This document shows, in pieces, positions 50,534 to 59,396 of a stretch of 64,000 bases of DNA (position 1 is its first letter; each line of letters starts with the position of its first letter). The notes beneath the pieces were generated by a model that worked only from the letters and a program-made list of their open reading frames with translations, was not told the DNA's origin and made no database searches. Both the position numbers and the translations under genes were made by a program. Source of the stretch: Lachnoclostridium phytofermentans (GTDB lineage Bacteria > Bacillota > Clostridia > Lachnospirales > Lachnospiraceae); contig NZ_JPOF01000007.1 of NCBI RefSeq assembly GCF_000733755.1, forward strand, positions 248,001-312,000, given 5' to 3'.

Positions 50534-52387
50534 TTGAACAAAGAACAAATTTTAAAAAAGTACTATGGTTATGATACCTTTCGTGATGGTCAGGAAGAAT
50601 TGATAGACAGCATTTTATCAGGTAAGGATACGTTTGGTATAATGCCAACGGGAGCAGGGAAATCCGTGTGTTTTCAAGTTCCTGCACTTATATTATCTGG
50701 AATAACATTAGTAGTATCTCCGTTAATCTCTTTAATGAAGGATCAAGTAGGTACGTTAAATCAAATGGGAGTGCATGCTGCCTACTTAAATAGCTCTTTA
50801 ACTGCAAATCAATACCGACTGGCATTATCTTATGCGAGAGAAGGACGATATAAAATAATCTATGTGGCACCAGAGAGATTACTAACAGAGGAATTTCTTG
50901 ATTTTGCCAAGCAAGCTGATATTTCAATGTTAAGTATTGATGAGGTTCACTGTGTATCTCAGTGGGGACAAGATTTTCGTCCGAGTTATTTAAAAATCAT
51001 TGATTTTATAAATCAATTGCCAGTACGTCCAATTGTTAGTGCATTTACAGCAACTGCGACGAAAGAAGTAAAAGAGGATGTGATTCGATTACTTGGATTA
51101 CAGAAGGCTACGGTGGTTACGACTGGATTTGATCGTAAGAATCTGTATTTTGCAGTAAAAAGTCCCAAAGACAAATATGCTGAATTAGATTCCTATCTGA
51201 AGGAACATCGGAATATGAGTGGTGTTATTTATTGTGCTACAAGAAAGGCAGTGGAAGAGGTTTCACTGCGTTTAGAACAAGAGGGATATCCAGTAACTAG
51301 ATATCATGCTGGGTTAAGTGATGCAGAAAGACATCAAAATCAGGATGATTTTATCTATGATGTGAAACCAATCATTGTGGCGACGAATGCGTTTGGAATG
51401 GGAATTGATAAGTCTAATGTTCGGTTTGTTATTCATTATAACATGCCCAAAAACATAGAGAGCTACTATCAAGAGGCAGGGCGTGCTGGAAGAGATGGAG
51501 AGCGTGCGGAATGTATCCTGTTATATGGTGGGCAAGATGTAATTACCAATCAGTTATTTATTGAAAACAATCGTGAGAATGAGGAGTTAACCGATGAAAT
51601 GTTAGAGGCAGTAAAGGTAAGAGACCGAGAACGCCTAAAGAAAATGACATTTTATTGTGTTACAAATGATTGCTTACGTCATTATATTTTAAAGTATTTT
51701 GGTGAGAAATCAGAAAAAGCTTGTGGGGATTGTTCCAATTGTTTGACCGAATATGAAAGTATTGATATTACTGAAACCAGTATTAAATTAATTCAGTGTG
51801 TATTAGAAACAAGGCAACGGTTTGGGTTAATGACGATTGTTGATGCAGTACATGGCAGTAAGTCTGCGAAAATAAAACAGTTTCGGCTTGAGGAATATCC
51901 TAGTTATAATTCGTTAGCAGATATAACAATACCTAGACTGAAACAAATTATGAATCATCTTGTGCTAAGTGGTTATCTAGAACTAACCAATTCAGAATTT
52001 TCAATTGTGAAAGTAACAGCACAGGGTAAGGAATTATTAGAACAGAAAGAAACGATTGAACTAAAGGTTTCTAAGGAGCAAAAGAAAAAGGAAAAAAGCT
52101 CAGAAACACGTAATAACAGTAAGAAGAAAGCAGTATTCTCTTTGGATACGAATGATAAACTTTTTGATGAACTTCGTGTCTTACGTCTATCCATCGCGAG
52201 AAAAGAAAAAGTTCCACCATATATTATCTTTGGAGATAAGACATTACTTCAGATGAGTCAGACTTTACCGACTAGGAAAGAAGAAATGCTTGAGATTACA
52301 GGAGTTGGTGAAATAAAGTATGAAAAGTATGGAGAACAGTTTGAAGAGGTGATTCGTAGGTTTCAGAGTAATACGGAGAAGAAATAG
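50534..52387 (+). CDS. recQ: ATP-dependent DNA helicase RecQ
   Basis: A 617-residue 3'-5' superfamily 2 helicase. It has GAGKSVCFQVPAL (Walker A), SIDEVHCVSQWGQDFRPSY (motif II with DEVH in place of the usual DEAH), SAFTATATKEV, GVIYCATRKAVEEVS, QEAGRAGRDGE (motif VI), and an RQC zinc site with CxxDC-xx-C near ACGDCSNC. The HRDC domain is at the C-terminus (DELRVLRLSIARKEKVPPYIIFGDKTLLQM...GVGEIKYEKYG). The start is TTG 50534 with GAGGAA 6 nt upstream. Confidence 0.94.
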   Translation: MNKEQILKKYYGYDTFRDGQEELIDSILSGKDTFGIMPTGAGKSVCFQVPALILSGITLVVSPLISLMKDQVGTLNQMGVHAAYLNSSLTANQYRLALSYAREGRYKIIYVAPERLLTEEFLDFAKQADISMLSIDEVHCVSQWGQDFRPSYLKIIDFINQLPVRPIVSAFTATATKEVKEDVIRLLGLQKATVVTTGFDRKNLYFAVKSPKDKYAELDSYLKEHRNMSGVIYCATRKAVEEVSLRLEQEGYPVTRYHAGLSDAERHQNQDDFIYDVKPIIVATNAFGMGIDKSNVRFVIHYNMPKNIESYYQEAGRAGRDGERAECILLYGGQDVITNQLFIENNRENEELTDEMLEAVKVRDRERLKKMTFYCVTNDCLRHYILKYFGEKSEKACGDCSNCLTEYESIDITETSIKLIQCVLETRQRFGLMTIVDAVHGSKSAKIKQFRLEEYPSYNSLADITIPRLKQIMNHLVLSGYLELTNSEFSIVKVTAQGKELLEQKETIELKVSKEQKKKEKSSETRNNSKKKAVFSLDTNDKLFDELRVLRLSIARKEKVPPYIIFGDKTLLQMSQTLPTRKEEMLEITGVGEIKYEKYGEQFEEVIRRFQSNTEKK

Positions 52388-52390
52388 AGA

Positions 52391-52420
52391 AACAGGTGAG
52401 CGATTAAGCTCGCCTGTTTT
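52391..52420 (+). terminator. Intrinsic terminator after recQ
   Basis: AACAGGTGAGC (52391-52401) pairs with GCTCGCCTGTT (52408-52418) with one G-T pair, then TTATTT. Confidence 0.85.
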
Positions 52421-52423
52421 ATT

Positions 52424-52460
52424 TACAAGAAAAGGTTCACGAAGCGTGCTTTTTCTTGTT
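52424..52460. repeat. Dispersed hairpin repeat, copy 5
   Basis: ACAAGAAAAGGTTCACGAAG then CGTGCTTTTTCTTGT. The ends ACAAGAAAAG and CTTTTTCTTGT are nearly complementary. It follows the recQ terminator. Confidence 0.75.
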
Positions 52461-52755
52461 TTGCTTATCAAAATTGTAAATAATGGAATAAATATAAGTT
52501 TAGGACATACTGTATAGAAGAAGAGTAATTCTCTAGAAGTATGTATTAATTATAAAAGGCAATAAAGTAAGATTTTAGCTACTTCATTTTTATTAATTTC
52601 ATAATTAGTATAAAAGAACATCATTAAGCTTTAGTAGGAGGGGGTGACAGGTAAGGGCGAATGATTTTTAGAAAATAAATATCGGGGAGGTGTTATTTTT
52701 AGGAGATCACTTATATAGGGAGCAATATAAAATAATAGGAAAAGGGGTGCTTATT
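52461..52755. other. Promoter-proximal region of the GH5 gene
   Basis: No gene is seen. A weak AT-rich tract includes TATAGAAGAAGAG and a purine-rich AGGAGGGGGTGA at 52635-52647, without a following ORF of note. AAAAGGGG precedes the chosen start of the GH5 gene. Confidence 0.4.
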
Positions 52756-54162
52756 ATGACTAAAGTCAGAAGAATGGTTTCATTGATGATGACTATAGCG
52801 ATTATTTTAACGACCTGCTGTTTTAATGTTGGTCAAAAGGTATATGCTGCGGATACGAATAACGATGATTGGTTGCATTGTGTAGGCAATAAAATTTATG
52901 ACATGAATGGTAATGAGGTCTGGTTAACTGGTGCGAATTGGTTTGGGTTTAACTGTACGGAAAATGTACTTCATGGTGCATGGTATGATATTAAGGATAT
53001 GTTAACGAATATTGCTAACAAAGGAATTGGTTTTTTGAGAATTCCAATATCAACAGAACTTTTGTATAGTTGGATGGTTGGAAAACCGAATAAAGTTTCA
53101 AGTGTGACTGCTGTCAATAATCCGCCGTATTATGTATGTAACCCAGATTTTTATGATCCTGCAACCAATAGTGTCAAAAATAGCATGGAAATCTTTGATA
53201 TTATTATGGGATATTGCAAGCAGTTGGGAATTAAGGTAATGGTAGATGTTCATAGTCCGGATTCCAATAATTCTGGTCATAACTACCCATTATGGTATGG
53301 ATTAACTACGACTACTGCCGGTGAAATAACGACGGAAAAGTGGATTAATACTCAGGCATGGCTGGCAGATAAATATAAAAATGACGATACTATTCTTGCA
53401 TTTGATATAAAAAATGAACCACACGGACAGAGGGGATATAGTTCTACAACACCGACGAATATGGCAAAATGGGATAACTCCACAGACGAAAACAATTGGA
53501 AATATGCTGCGGAAAGATGTGCGAAAGCAATCCTTGCTAAAAACCCTAAACTGTTAATCATGATTGAAGGGGTTGAACAATATCCGAAAACGGAAAAAGG
53601 ATTTAACTATAATACACCGGATGTATGGGGAGCTACTGCGGAGCAATCTCCATGGTATAGTGCTTGGTGGGGGGGGAATTTAAGAGGAGTAAAGGACTAT
53701 CCTATTAATATTGGTACCCTCAACAGCCAGATTGTATATTCGCCTCATGACTATGGTCCTTCCGTATATAACCAGCCTTGGTTTGACAAAGATTTTACAA
53801 CGCAGACCTTATTAGATGATTATTGGTATAATACTTGGGCATATATTAATGATAAAGGTATTGCACCACTTTTCATTGGTGAGTGGGGAGGACACATGGA
53901 TGGAGGAAAGAACCAGAGATGGATGACATTATTAAGAGATTATATAGTAAATAATCGTATCCACCACACATTCTGGTGTATCAATCCGAACTCAGGGGAT
54001 ACGGGAGGCTTACTAGGATATGATTGGAAAACTTGGGATGAAGCAAAATATGCATTGTTAAAACCAGCATTATGGCAGTCAAGTGGAAAATTTGTCGGTC
54101 TAGATCATCAGATACCACTTGGTGCAAACGGTATCTCCTTAGGACAATATTATGGAAAGTGA
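52756..54162 (+). CDS. Secreted GH5 endoglucanase/mannanase family enzyme
   Basis: A 468-residue secreted glycoside hydrolase. The signal peptide ([20 protein letters not shown], cleaved near VYA-A) is followed by a single GH5 catalytic domain: [30 protein letters not shown], the acid/base Glu in [20 protein letters not shown] and the nucleophile Glu in LFIGEWGGH, with [12 protein letters not shown] at the end. No carbohydrate-binding or dockerin module is visible. Cellulose or another beta-glucan is the likely substrate. The 52690 start is rejected because AAAAGGGG is 6-8 nt from ATG 52756. Confidence 0.92.
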   Translation: MTKVRRMVSLMMTIAIILTTCCFNVGQKVYAADTNNDDWLHCVGNKIYDMNGNEVWLTGANWFGFNCTENVLHGAWYDIKDMLTNIANKGIGFLRIPISTELLYSWMVGKPNKVSSVTAVNNPPYYVCNPDFYDPATNSVKNSMEIFDIIMGYCKQLGIKVMVDVHSPDSNNSGHNYPLWYGLTTTTAGEITTEKWINTQAWLADKYKNDDTILAFDIKNEPHGQRGYSSTTPTNMAKWDNSTDENNWKYAAERCAKAILAKNPKLLIMIEGVEQYPKTEKGFNYNTPDVWGATAEQSPWYSAWWGGNLRGVKDYPINIGTLNSQIVYSPHDYGPSVYNQPWFDKDFTTQTLLDDYWYNTWAYINDKGIAPLFIGEWGGHMDGGKNQRWMTLLRDYIVNNRIHHTFWCINPNSGDTGGLLGYDWKTWDEAKYALLKPALWQSSGKFVGLDHQIPLGANGISLGQYYGK

Positions 54163-54205
54163 ACAACTAAATAGATAAATTAAAAATAAAGAATGGGTTC
54201 AAACA

Positions 54206-54253
54206 GAGAGTATAAAATAGGGTAAAATCGAGAGTATAACTAGGGTAAAACCA
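54206..54253. repeat. 24-bp tandem duplication after the GH5 gene
   Basis: GAGAGTATAAAATAGGGTAA plus AATC is repeated once with small changes at 54230-54253. No terminator with a good T-run was found between the GH5 stop and 54535. Confidence 0.6.
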
Positions 54254-54534
54254 CAAAGTAGCATCTTATACTGATGATGAAAGTCAAGCTCTTTTAGTTG
54301 TGTGGCTTGACAAAAATCTTATTTAGTACGAAAAACTGGGGCGGGGGATTAATTTTCCTGTCCCTTTCATAATTGCTGAAAGGAAGTATTTTGGTAATAA
54401 AAACACTTATGCAAGCCCAATGTTAACAACTACTCCTGTACGATTGATAAGTTCTTGGGAATCCTTTCGGTTTATGTAGGTATCACATGTCACTTAATAT
54501 TTTAACATGAAATTATAAGTTCAAATTTATAGAA

Positions 54535-54563
54535 TTGACAGATAGCGGCATATACCGTAAAAT
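54535..54563 (+). promoter_or_regulatory. Predicted promoter of an orphan transcript
   Basis: Perfect TTGACA (54535-54540), a 17-nt spacer and TAAAAT (54558-54563). Start point expected near 54570. Confidence 0.75.
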
Positions 54564-54569
54564 GGATGA

Positions 54570-54692
54570 TGCAGAATTTAAGGAAACAGAGAGTGAAAGT
54601 AAAGAACAATTTCCCCACATTCTATTGAAAGGTGTTAGTAAGTAACTATTGTTAACAAGACTTGTGCCTAGACGACACAGGTCTTCTTTTTT
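54570..54692 (+). ncRNA. Candidate small RNA of about 120 nt
   Basis: A promoter at 54535 is followed 115-130 nt later by a clear terminator: AAGACTTGTG (54657-54666) pairs with CACAGGTCTT (54676-54685), then six T. No ribosome binding site is present in between. A 27-codon frame from ATG 54562 (MDDAEFKETESESKEQF...) overlaps the -10 box, so it would not be on this transcript. It does not match a riboswitch class I recognise. The alternative is a remnant gene. Confidence 0.5.
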
Positions 54693-54696
54693 ATCA

Positions 54697-54736
54697 TGAT
54701 AAGGAAAAGATTCGAAACGCGTGCTTTTTCTTGTTT
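54697..54736. repeat. Dispersed hairpin repeat, copy 6
   Basis: TGATAAGGAAAAGATTCGAA then ACGCGTGCTTTTTCTTGTTT. It retains the complementary arms and the CGTGCTTTTTCTT half. Confidence 0.7.
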
Positions 54737-54846
54737 TATATAGGTATTAGATGGAAGGGAAAGGGGAAGCTAGCTATAATAAGGCTTACAGAATGGTTAC
54801 ATAAGAAAAAAGGTTGAACAAATATGCGTGTTTAACAAAGATAAAA

Positions 54847-54864
54847 TACGCGTCGCATCGCGTA
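54847..54864 (+). promoter_or_regulatory. Perfect hairpin just 5' of the SDR ribosome binding site
   Basis: TACGCG-TCGCAT-CGCGTA, followed by GATGGAG. It parallels the hairpins before rhaA and the GH13 gene. Confidence 0.5.
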
Positions 54865-54877
54865 GATGGAGATAACT

Positions 54878-55669
54878 ATGAGTTTTACAGAGAAGTTTTC
54901 ATTAAAAGGGAAAGTAGCATTAATTACTGGTGCATCTCATGGAATCGGGTATGCTATTGCAAAAGCATATGCGGATGCGGGTGCAACGATAGTTGTAAAT
55001 GGATCACGTCAGTCTTCAGTGGATGGTGCATTAGAAAACTATAAAAAAGATGGAATCAATGCACATGGTTATATTTGTAATGTTACAAACGAGGATCAAG
55101 TTCAAGAAATGATAGAAAAGATTGAACATGAAGTAGGTGTTATTGATATTTTAGTAAATAATGCTGGTATTATTAAGAGAATTCCAATGTGTGAAATGAC
55201 AGCAGAGGAATTTCGTGAAGTAGTAGATGTAGATTTGAATGCACCATTTATTCTATCTAAGGCTGTAATCCCAAGTATGATTAAAAAAGGTCATGGTAAA
55301 ATAATTAATATTTGTTCGATGACAAGCGAATTAGGACGTGAGACAGTTTCAGCCTATGCTGCTGCTAAGGGCGGTTTAAAGATGCTTACAAAGAATATTG
55401 CATCGGAATATGGAGAGTATAACATACAATGCAATGGTCTAGGTCCAGGGTATATCGAAACCTCTCAGACCGCAGCACTTCGTAATGAGGGTCATCCGTT
55501 TAACGATTTTATTATCGGAAGAACTCCAGCAGCGAGGTGGGGGACTCCTGATGATATGACAGGTCCAGCGGTATTTCTAGCATCGGAAGCATCTGACTTT
55601 GTAAATGGCCACATCCTTTATGTGGATGGCGGAATTCTTGCTACGATTGGTAAGCAGCCCAAATATTAG
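54878..55669 (+). CDS. Short-chain dehydrogenase, gluconate 5-dehydrogenase-like
   Basis: A 263-residue classical SDR: TGASHGIG (cofactor loop, about residues 17-24), NNAGI, catalytic Ser in ICSMTSELGRETVSAYAAAKGG with the Y-x3-K pair, and the GPGYIET loop. The C-terminal GRTPAARWGTPDDMTGPAVFLASEASDFVNGHILYVDGGILA follows the gluconate 5-dehydrogenase (IdnO) or KduD pattern, which interconverts keto-sugar acids and alcohols. Either role is possible. GGAG at 54868-54871 lies 6 nt from ATG 54878, so the upstream ATG 54866 is rejected. Confidence 0.85.
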   Translation: MSFTEKFSLKGKVALITGASHGIGYAIAKAYADAGATIVVNGSRQSSVDGALENYKKDGINAHGYICNVTNEDQVQEMIEKIEHEVGVIDILVNNAGIIKRIPMCEMTAEEFREVVDVDLNAPFILSKAVIPSMIKKGHGKIINICSMTSELGRETVSAYAAAKGGLKMLTKNIASEYGEYNIQCNGLGPGYIETSQTAALRNEGHPFNDFIIGRTPAARWGTPDDMTGPAVFLASEASDFVNGHILYVDGGILATIGKQPKY

Positions 55670-55748
55670 TTTCTAAACAAAAAGATTTCTATAAACTATC
55701 TTTATTTAATACAAAGCTTATATAGGGATAAAAGTTTTATTATTAAGG

Positions 55749-55792
55749 GCTAAGTTTCTATGAAAATGAAATAGAAATTTGGCTCTTTTTAT
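55749..55792. terminator. Hairpin terminator between convergent SDR and GNAT genes
   Basis: GCTAAGTTTCTAT (55749-55761) pairs with ATAGAAATTTGGC (55771-55783) with two G-T pairs, then TCTTTTTATTT. Confidence 0.8.
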
Positions 55793-56070
55793 TTATTGTC
55801 TAAATTCATTGCAAACTCAATTTCATGTCTCAGTGGTAGAATTCCTTGTTTTTCTTTTAAACTATCTAGAGACATAATTTCACATTCTCCTTCAATAATT
55901 CGATAGGTTATTAATCCAATAATGTTATCCTTCTCAAACATAACAAAACCATCTATTATTGTCATATCGACGAGTTCCCCACGTACAACAATATCAGTTG
56001 AAAACCAATGAGTGCTTATGAATTCATTTATTAGGTGTCGATTTTCTGAAGATATAGTCATCATATCCAT
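55789..56070 (-). pseudogene. GNAT acetyltransferase with an internal deletion
   Basis: A 93-residue frame, much shorter than the usual 150-170 residues. It begins like a full-length protein (ENRHLINEFISTHWFSTDIVVRGE, FVMFEKDNIIGLITY, ECEIMSLDSLKEKQG). It then jumps directly to ILPLRHEIEFAMNL, which is the extreme C-terminus of this family. The missing part of about 60 residues would contain the acetyl-CoA-binding motif (Q/RxxGxG/A) and the N/D-A-x-x-F-Y segment. The protein is therefore probably inactive. The start and stop are intact, so the deletion is in frame. Confidence 0.8.
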
Positions 56071-56494
56071 TGTGTTAACTCCTTTATTATAATGTGTATT
56101 CTGATATTTAATAGGATTGTTTATTTTATGTATCGAAACTTAGAATAAAATTCGTTATTCAAAGGTGTGAAACTATACATTATTTGGTAAGAATATGTCT
56201 CCGACTGCTTGTTAGATAATTCCCCGAACTAACATCAAGTTAATAACAATAGGTCTGTACGAGGTGTCCATATTTTTTTAAAAGAACTATTAATATTTAT
56301 GAAAGAGATAAGTAGATGTTCTGATTGTATCATTGAGATGTAGAATATTTATTTTATAAATGTGATAATGATACATCTTTTATCTATATTGTACCATATT
56401 ATGTTTAAGGAAACATCTTTCTTTAATTTATGTTGCTAGTATTTGCTTTAGTTGTACATAATGCTTAAAAAATAATTATTTTAACAAGGATATA
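56071..56494. other. AT-rich region with no gene seen
   Basis: No ORF with a ribosome binding site or RNA motif is recognised in this 424-bp stretch. Minus-strand GNAT promoter sequences may lie near 56090-56120. Confidence 0.5.
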
Positions 56495-56523
56495 TTGACA
56501 TATAGAATAAAACATGATAGATT
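56495..56523 (+). promoter_or_regulatory. Predicted promoter of the starch locus
   Basis: TTGACA (56495-56500), a 17-nt spacer and TAGATT (56518-56523). The long leader runs to 56954. Confidence 0.75.
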
Positions 56524-56525
56524 TA

Positions 56526-56541
56526 ACTTAAACGATTAAGT
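56526..56541. promoter_or_regulatory. LacI-type operator O1
   Basis: ACTTAAACGATTAAGT: palindromic arms around a central CG, as in LacI-family operators. It overlaps the predicted start point, which suits repression. Confidence 0.7.
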
Positions 56542-56555
56542 GGTTCTATTCGTGA

Positions 56556-56590
56556 ATTGAAAAAGTTCGTGATGCGTGCTTTTTCTTATT
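56556..56590. repeat. Dispersed hairpin repeat, copy 7
   Basis: GAATTGAAAAAGTTCGTGAT then GCGTGCTTTTTCTTA. It lies between the two LacI-type operators in the leader of the starch locus. Confidence 0.75.
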
Positions 56591-56601
56591 TTTACTACAA
56601 T

Positions 56602-56617
56602 GATTAAACGCTTAAGT
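56602..56617. promoter_or_regulatory. LacI-type operator O2
   Basis: GATTAAACGCTTAAGT at 56602-56617 shares the TTAAxCGxTTAA pattern with O1. Centres are about 76 bp apart. Confidence 0.65.
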
Positions 56618-56702
56618 ATTGCTAAAACAATAGGAAAGCGACAGTGCGATTTTTATAAGTACATAAATGTTAAGTAACACAACAAATTAAGCAACAGTGA
56701 AA

Positions 56703-56908
56703 CAACACAGGAAGTTTAGCCACACAGAAAGTTGAGCCACACAGAAAGTTGAGCCACACAGAAAGTTAAGCCACACAGAAAGTTTAGCCACACAGGAAGT
56801 TGAGCCACACAGAAAGTTAAGTCATCGAAAAGTTAAGCCACCAGAAAGTTGAGCACACAAAAAGTTAAGAAATAAAGAAAGTTAAGCACTTAAAAAGTTT
56901 AGCAACAC
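56703..56908. repeat. Tandem array with 17-nt unit GCCACACAGAAAGTTGA
   Basis: About 12 copies of GCCACACAGAAAGTTGA run from 56703 to 56908, the first six almost identical, the later ones decaying. It is in the leader between the starch-locus promoter and the lipoprotein gene. No ORF runs through it in a usable frame. Confidence 0.85.
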
Positions 56909-56953
56909 AAATTTAAATTAAAAGTTATTTAAGAAAAGGAGAGGAAGGAATTT

Positions 56954-58453
56954 ATGAAAAAGAGTAAGATGATTTGTTGCATGATGGTAGTTCTTATGAT
57001 GATGCTAATGTTTGCCGGATGTGCAAAAAAAGAAAAGGAAACCGATCAAAAGATTGACACAGACCCAAATGTAGGTTCGGTGAAAAATGAAGTTACAGTT
57101 ACCTTCTATGATGCAGACGGAACAACGGTATTAAATACAGAAACCATCGAATCGGGTAGCTTGGTAAAAGATTACACACCATTAAAAGATGGCTATGAAT
57201 TTGTAGGTTGGTTTGCAACCCCTCAAATGAGCCATGCATTTGATTTTACAACTGCAATAACGAAGGATACAAAAGTATTTGGTGGTTTTGTGAAGTTTCA
57301 AGCTGATACCAGAGAATATGCTGTTGTAGGTAGTGGTAAAAGTCCATTATTAATTACATCTAGTTGGGGTGAAGTTATAAATTCAGAGCACAAGTTGACG
57401 AAATCTGCGGATAAGAATGAGTATACGATTACACTTGATCTTCTTGAAGGGGATGAGTTTCAGTTTGTAATCAACACTTCCTGGGAAAATCAAAGGGGAT
57501 ACGGTTACTTAACTACAATTAATAAGGATGGTGTCGAGTACTTTGTAAATTCCGGAGCATATGGAGATAGTACTGTAAAGCGCTCCAATATAAAAGTTGG
57601 AGTAACCGGGAACTATACATTTGTGTTAACCACTCATCCAGCAGAAGATACCTATGAATCAGATAATGCGAACTATACGGAGGAGTCGAAAGAGAAATTT
57701 AATGTTAATCCATATGACACGATAACCTGGACCTATAATGGAGATGTGAAAGAAGCAGCAATCGATATTATCATGAATTATTATATCAAAGGTTCTGGAA
57801 TTACAAATTGGAAGGATGTTTATACGGATAAAACAGGAATGAAGGAAGAGAACGGAGTACATACCTTAGTAATCGCATTAAAACAAGGAGAAGAATTTTT
57901 ATTTACTTCTATGGTGACTGCAAATGGAGCTACTACTGTCGGTTCTGAGTATCTTCGCTTCAGTAATTTAGATGAAAAATCACAAGCTTTATTTGATAAG
58001 ACCGATAGCTATAATATGGTTGCAAAAGAGAATGGACTTTATACCTTAACCTATGATCCAGTAACGAAGTTATTATCAGCAACCTGCGATACTTCACAAT
58101 TTTTACCGAAGTACGACTATTTCATGAAAGGTTCTTTTAATAATACTTCATGGGGAACAGAAGGAAATCCTGACTATCAACTTGTAGAAACGGAAGAAGG
58201 CTCTAATCTGTACGTTTTAAAAGAATTTACAGTTGCAGCTGGAGATGAGTTTGGAATGCAGAGTATGAATGGAAGTGAGAGAGTTCTTTTCTATAATTAT
58301 AATTATTTGACGGCAGCCGAGGAGACCAATGCCAATGCTGACTTTGAATCAAACGGTGCCGCCAATGCGAATACGATCGCAAAATCTTCCAATACCTATA
58401 CAGTGACGTTTAATGCGTATACAGAAGAGATTACATTTACTCCTTCGAAATAA
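56954..58453 (+). CDS. Cell-surface lipoprotein with InlB-type repeat and starch-binding-like domains
   Basis: A 499-residue lipoprotein. The signal peptide ends at a lipobox with Cys at 23 (MFAGC). Residues about 47-115 form an InlB B-repeat/Flg_new-type domain (VTVTFYDADGTTVLNTETIESGS to FGGFVKF). Three beta-sandwich modules of about 100-130 residues follow. Each has a YxxKGS-like start, a Y-x-L-x3-L/V-x-x-G-x-x-F core and resembles SusE/SusF-type starch-binding modules. It is first in the starch locus and starts after AGGAGAGGAAGG. A role in capturing maltodextrins at the surface is inferred. Confidence 0.72.
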   Translation: MKKSKMICCMMVVLMMMLMFAGCAKKEKETDQKIDTDPNVGSVKNEVTVTFYDADGTTVLNTETIESGSLVKDYTPLKDGYEFVGWFATPQMSHAFDFTTAITKDTKVFGGFVKFQADTREYAVVGSGKSPLLITSSWGEVINSEHKLTKSADKNEYTITLDLLEGDEFQFVINTSWENQRGYGYLTTINKDGVEYFVNSGAYGDSTVKRSNIKVGVTGNYTFVLTTHPAEDTYESDNANYTEESKEKFNVNPYDTITWTYNGDVKEAAIDIIMNYYIKGSGITNWKDVYTDKTGMKEENGVHTLVIALKQGEEFLFTSMVTANGATTVGSEYLRFSNLDEKSQALFDKTDSYNMVAKENGLYTLTYDPVTKLLSATCDTSQFLPKYDYFMKGSFNNTSWGTEGNPDYQLVETEEGSNLYVLKEFTVAAGDEFGMQSMNGSERVLFYNYNYLTAAEETNANADFESNGAANANTIAKSSNTYTVTFNAYTEEITFTPSK

Positions 58454-59251
58454 TCAAACTAGAATATTGTGGCTCGTAATTTGTACTCGTCCCATGGCTA
58501 GTTCCATGCATTCATAAAGCTTTTGTATTTTGTTATTTGTAGCGGAAGGCTGATAATAAATATTACAATCCTCCTTTAGCAATTGATATAATGTGTCTTC
58601 CGTTACAAGTACATTTTTACCATACAAAGCTTTAAAGTCCTTAACAGATTGAAGGAAAACTATGTGAGGAAATAGTTTTTCAAGCATGGACTTCAATTGG
58701 ACATTAACAACTTCCAAGGAGGCGAAGATAAATTCTTCACCAGCAAAATAAGTGTTAGTTTCAGATAAGAGTTTCTCATAATCGAATAAAACCTGAAAAA
58801 ACAAAGGATCATCAATGATACAATCAACTGCAAGCAAGGGAATGAAATTGTTATTTCCAAGCTTTGAAAACTCCTCCTTAGAAACATCGTAACAGATAAT
58901 GGCATCAGAATTATCTACTTGAGAAAAGTCCGCTGGACTAAGGAGTGTAAGATGATAGTCATAGCTTTTAAGCACATTGGCGAAAGTATGTAGAAAATGA
59001 AGCTGTTCTGCTTGTTTTAAGGGAGAAACACTGGCAGGTAGGTAAACTGCAATGTTCCCGTTTTTGTTTGAAGCAAGTGCTTTCGCAGATTTATTCGGAG
59101 TATAGTTTAAAAGATTGATTATTTGAAGAACTTTCTTTCTGGTTTCTTCGCTGATTCTCTCTTCTGTTTTGTTGTTGAGCACATAGGATACGGTTGCAAT
59201 GGATACACCAGCTTCCCGTGCTATGTCTTTTATTGTTATTTTAGTCTTCAT
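58454..59251 (-). CDS. Short LacI family transcriptional regulator
   Basis: A 265-residue repressor. The N-terminal LacI HTH is intact ([56 protein letters not shown], with the hinge helix). The effector domain is shortened by about 70 residues relative to typical members (about 335) and lacks the usual DNxxGG segment. The stop codon abuts the lipoprotein stop (tail to tail, zero gap). Its location suggests it senses a maltodextrin. The LacI-type operators at 56526 and 56602 are the likely targets. Confidence 0.85.
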   Translation of the reverse strand: MKTKITIKDIAREAGVSIATVSYVLNNKTEERISEETRKKVLQIINLLNYTPNKSAKALASNKNGNIAVYLPASVSPLKQAEQLHFLHTFANVLKSYDYHLTLLSPADFSQVDNSDAIICYDVSKEEFSKLGNNNFIPLLAVDCIIDDPLFFQVLFDYEKLLSETNTYFAGEEFIFASLEVVNVQLKSMLEKLFPHIVFLQSVKDFKALYGKNVLVTEDTLYQLLKEDCNIYYQPSATNNKIQKLYECMELAMGRVQITSHNILV

Positions 59252-59396
59252 GTCTTATTTATACCTATTTTAAAAGTTATTGTCAAGAAAACATTTACAA
59301 TACAAAAGGATTCACTATTTAGGTACGTGGAGATAGAAAAGGATTTATGAGATACCTTTGATTTAAAAATGCATTACCTTAGTACAAAGTTGATTA

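Noticed and set aside
54511-54645. Frame ending QFPHILLKGVSK upstream of the SDR gene
   Set aside because: It has no ribosome binding site and its only ATG lies in the -10 box of a consensus promoter. Treated as part of a candidate small RNA region.
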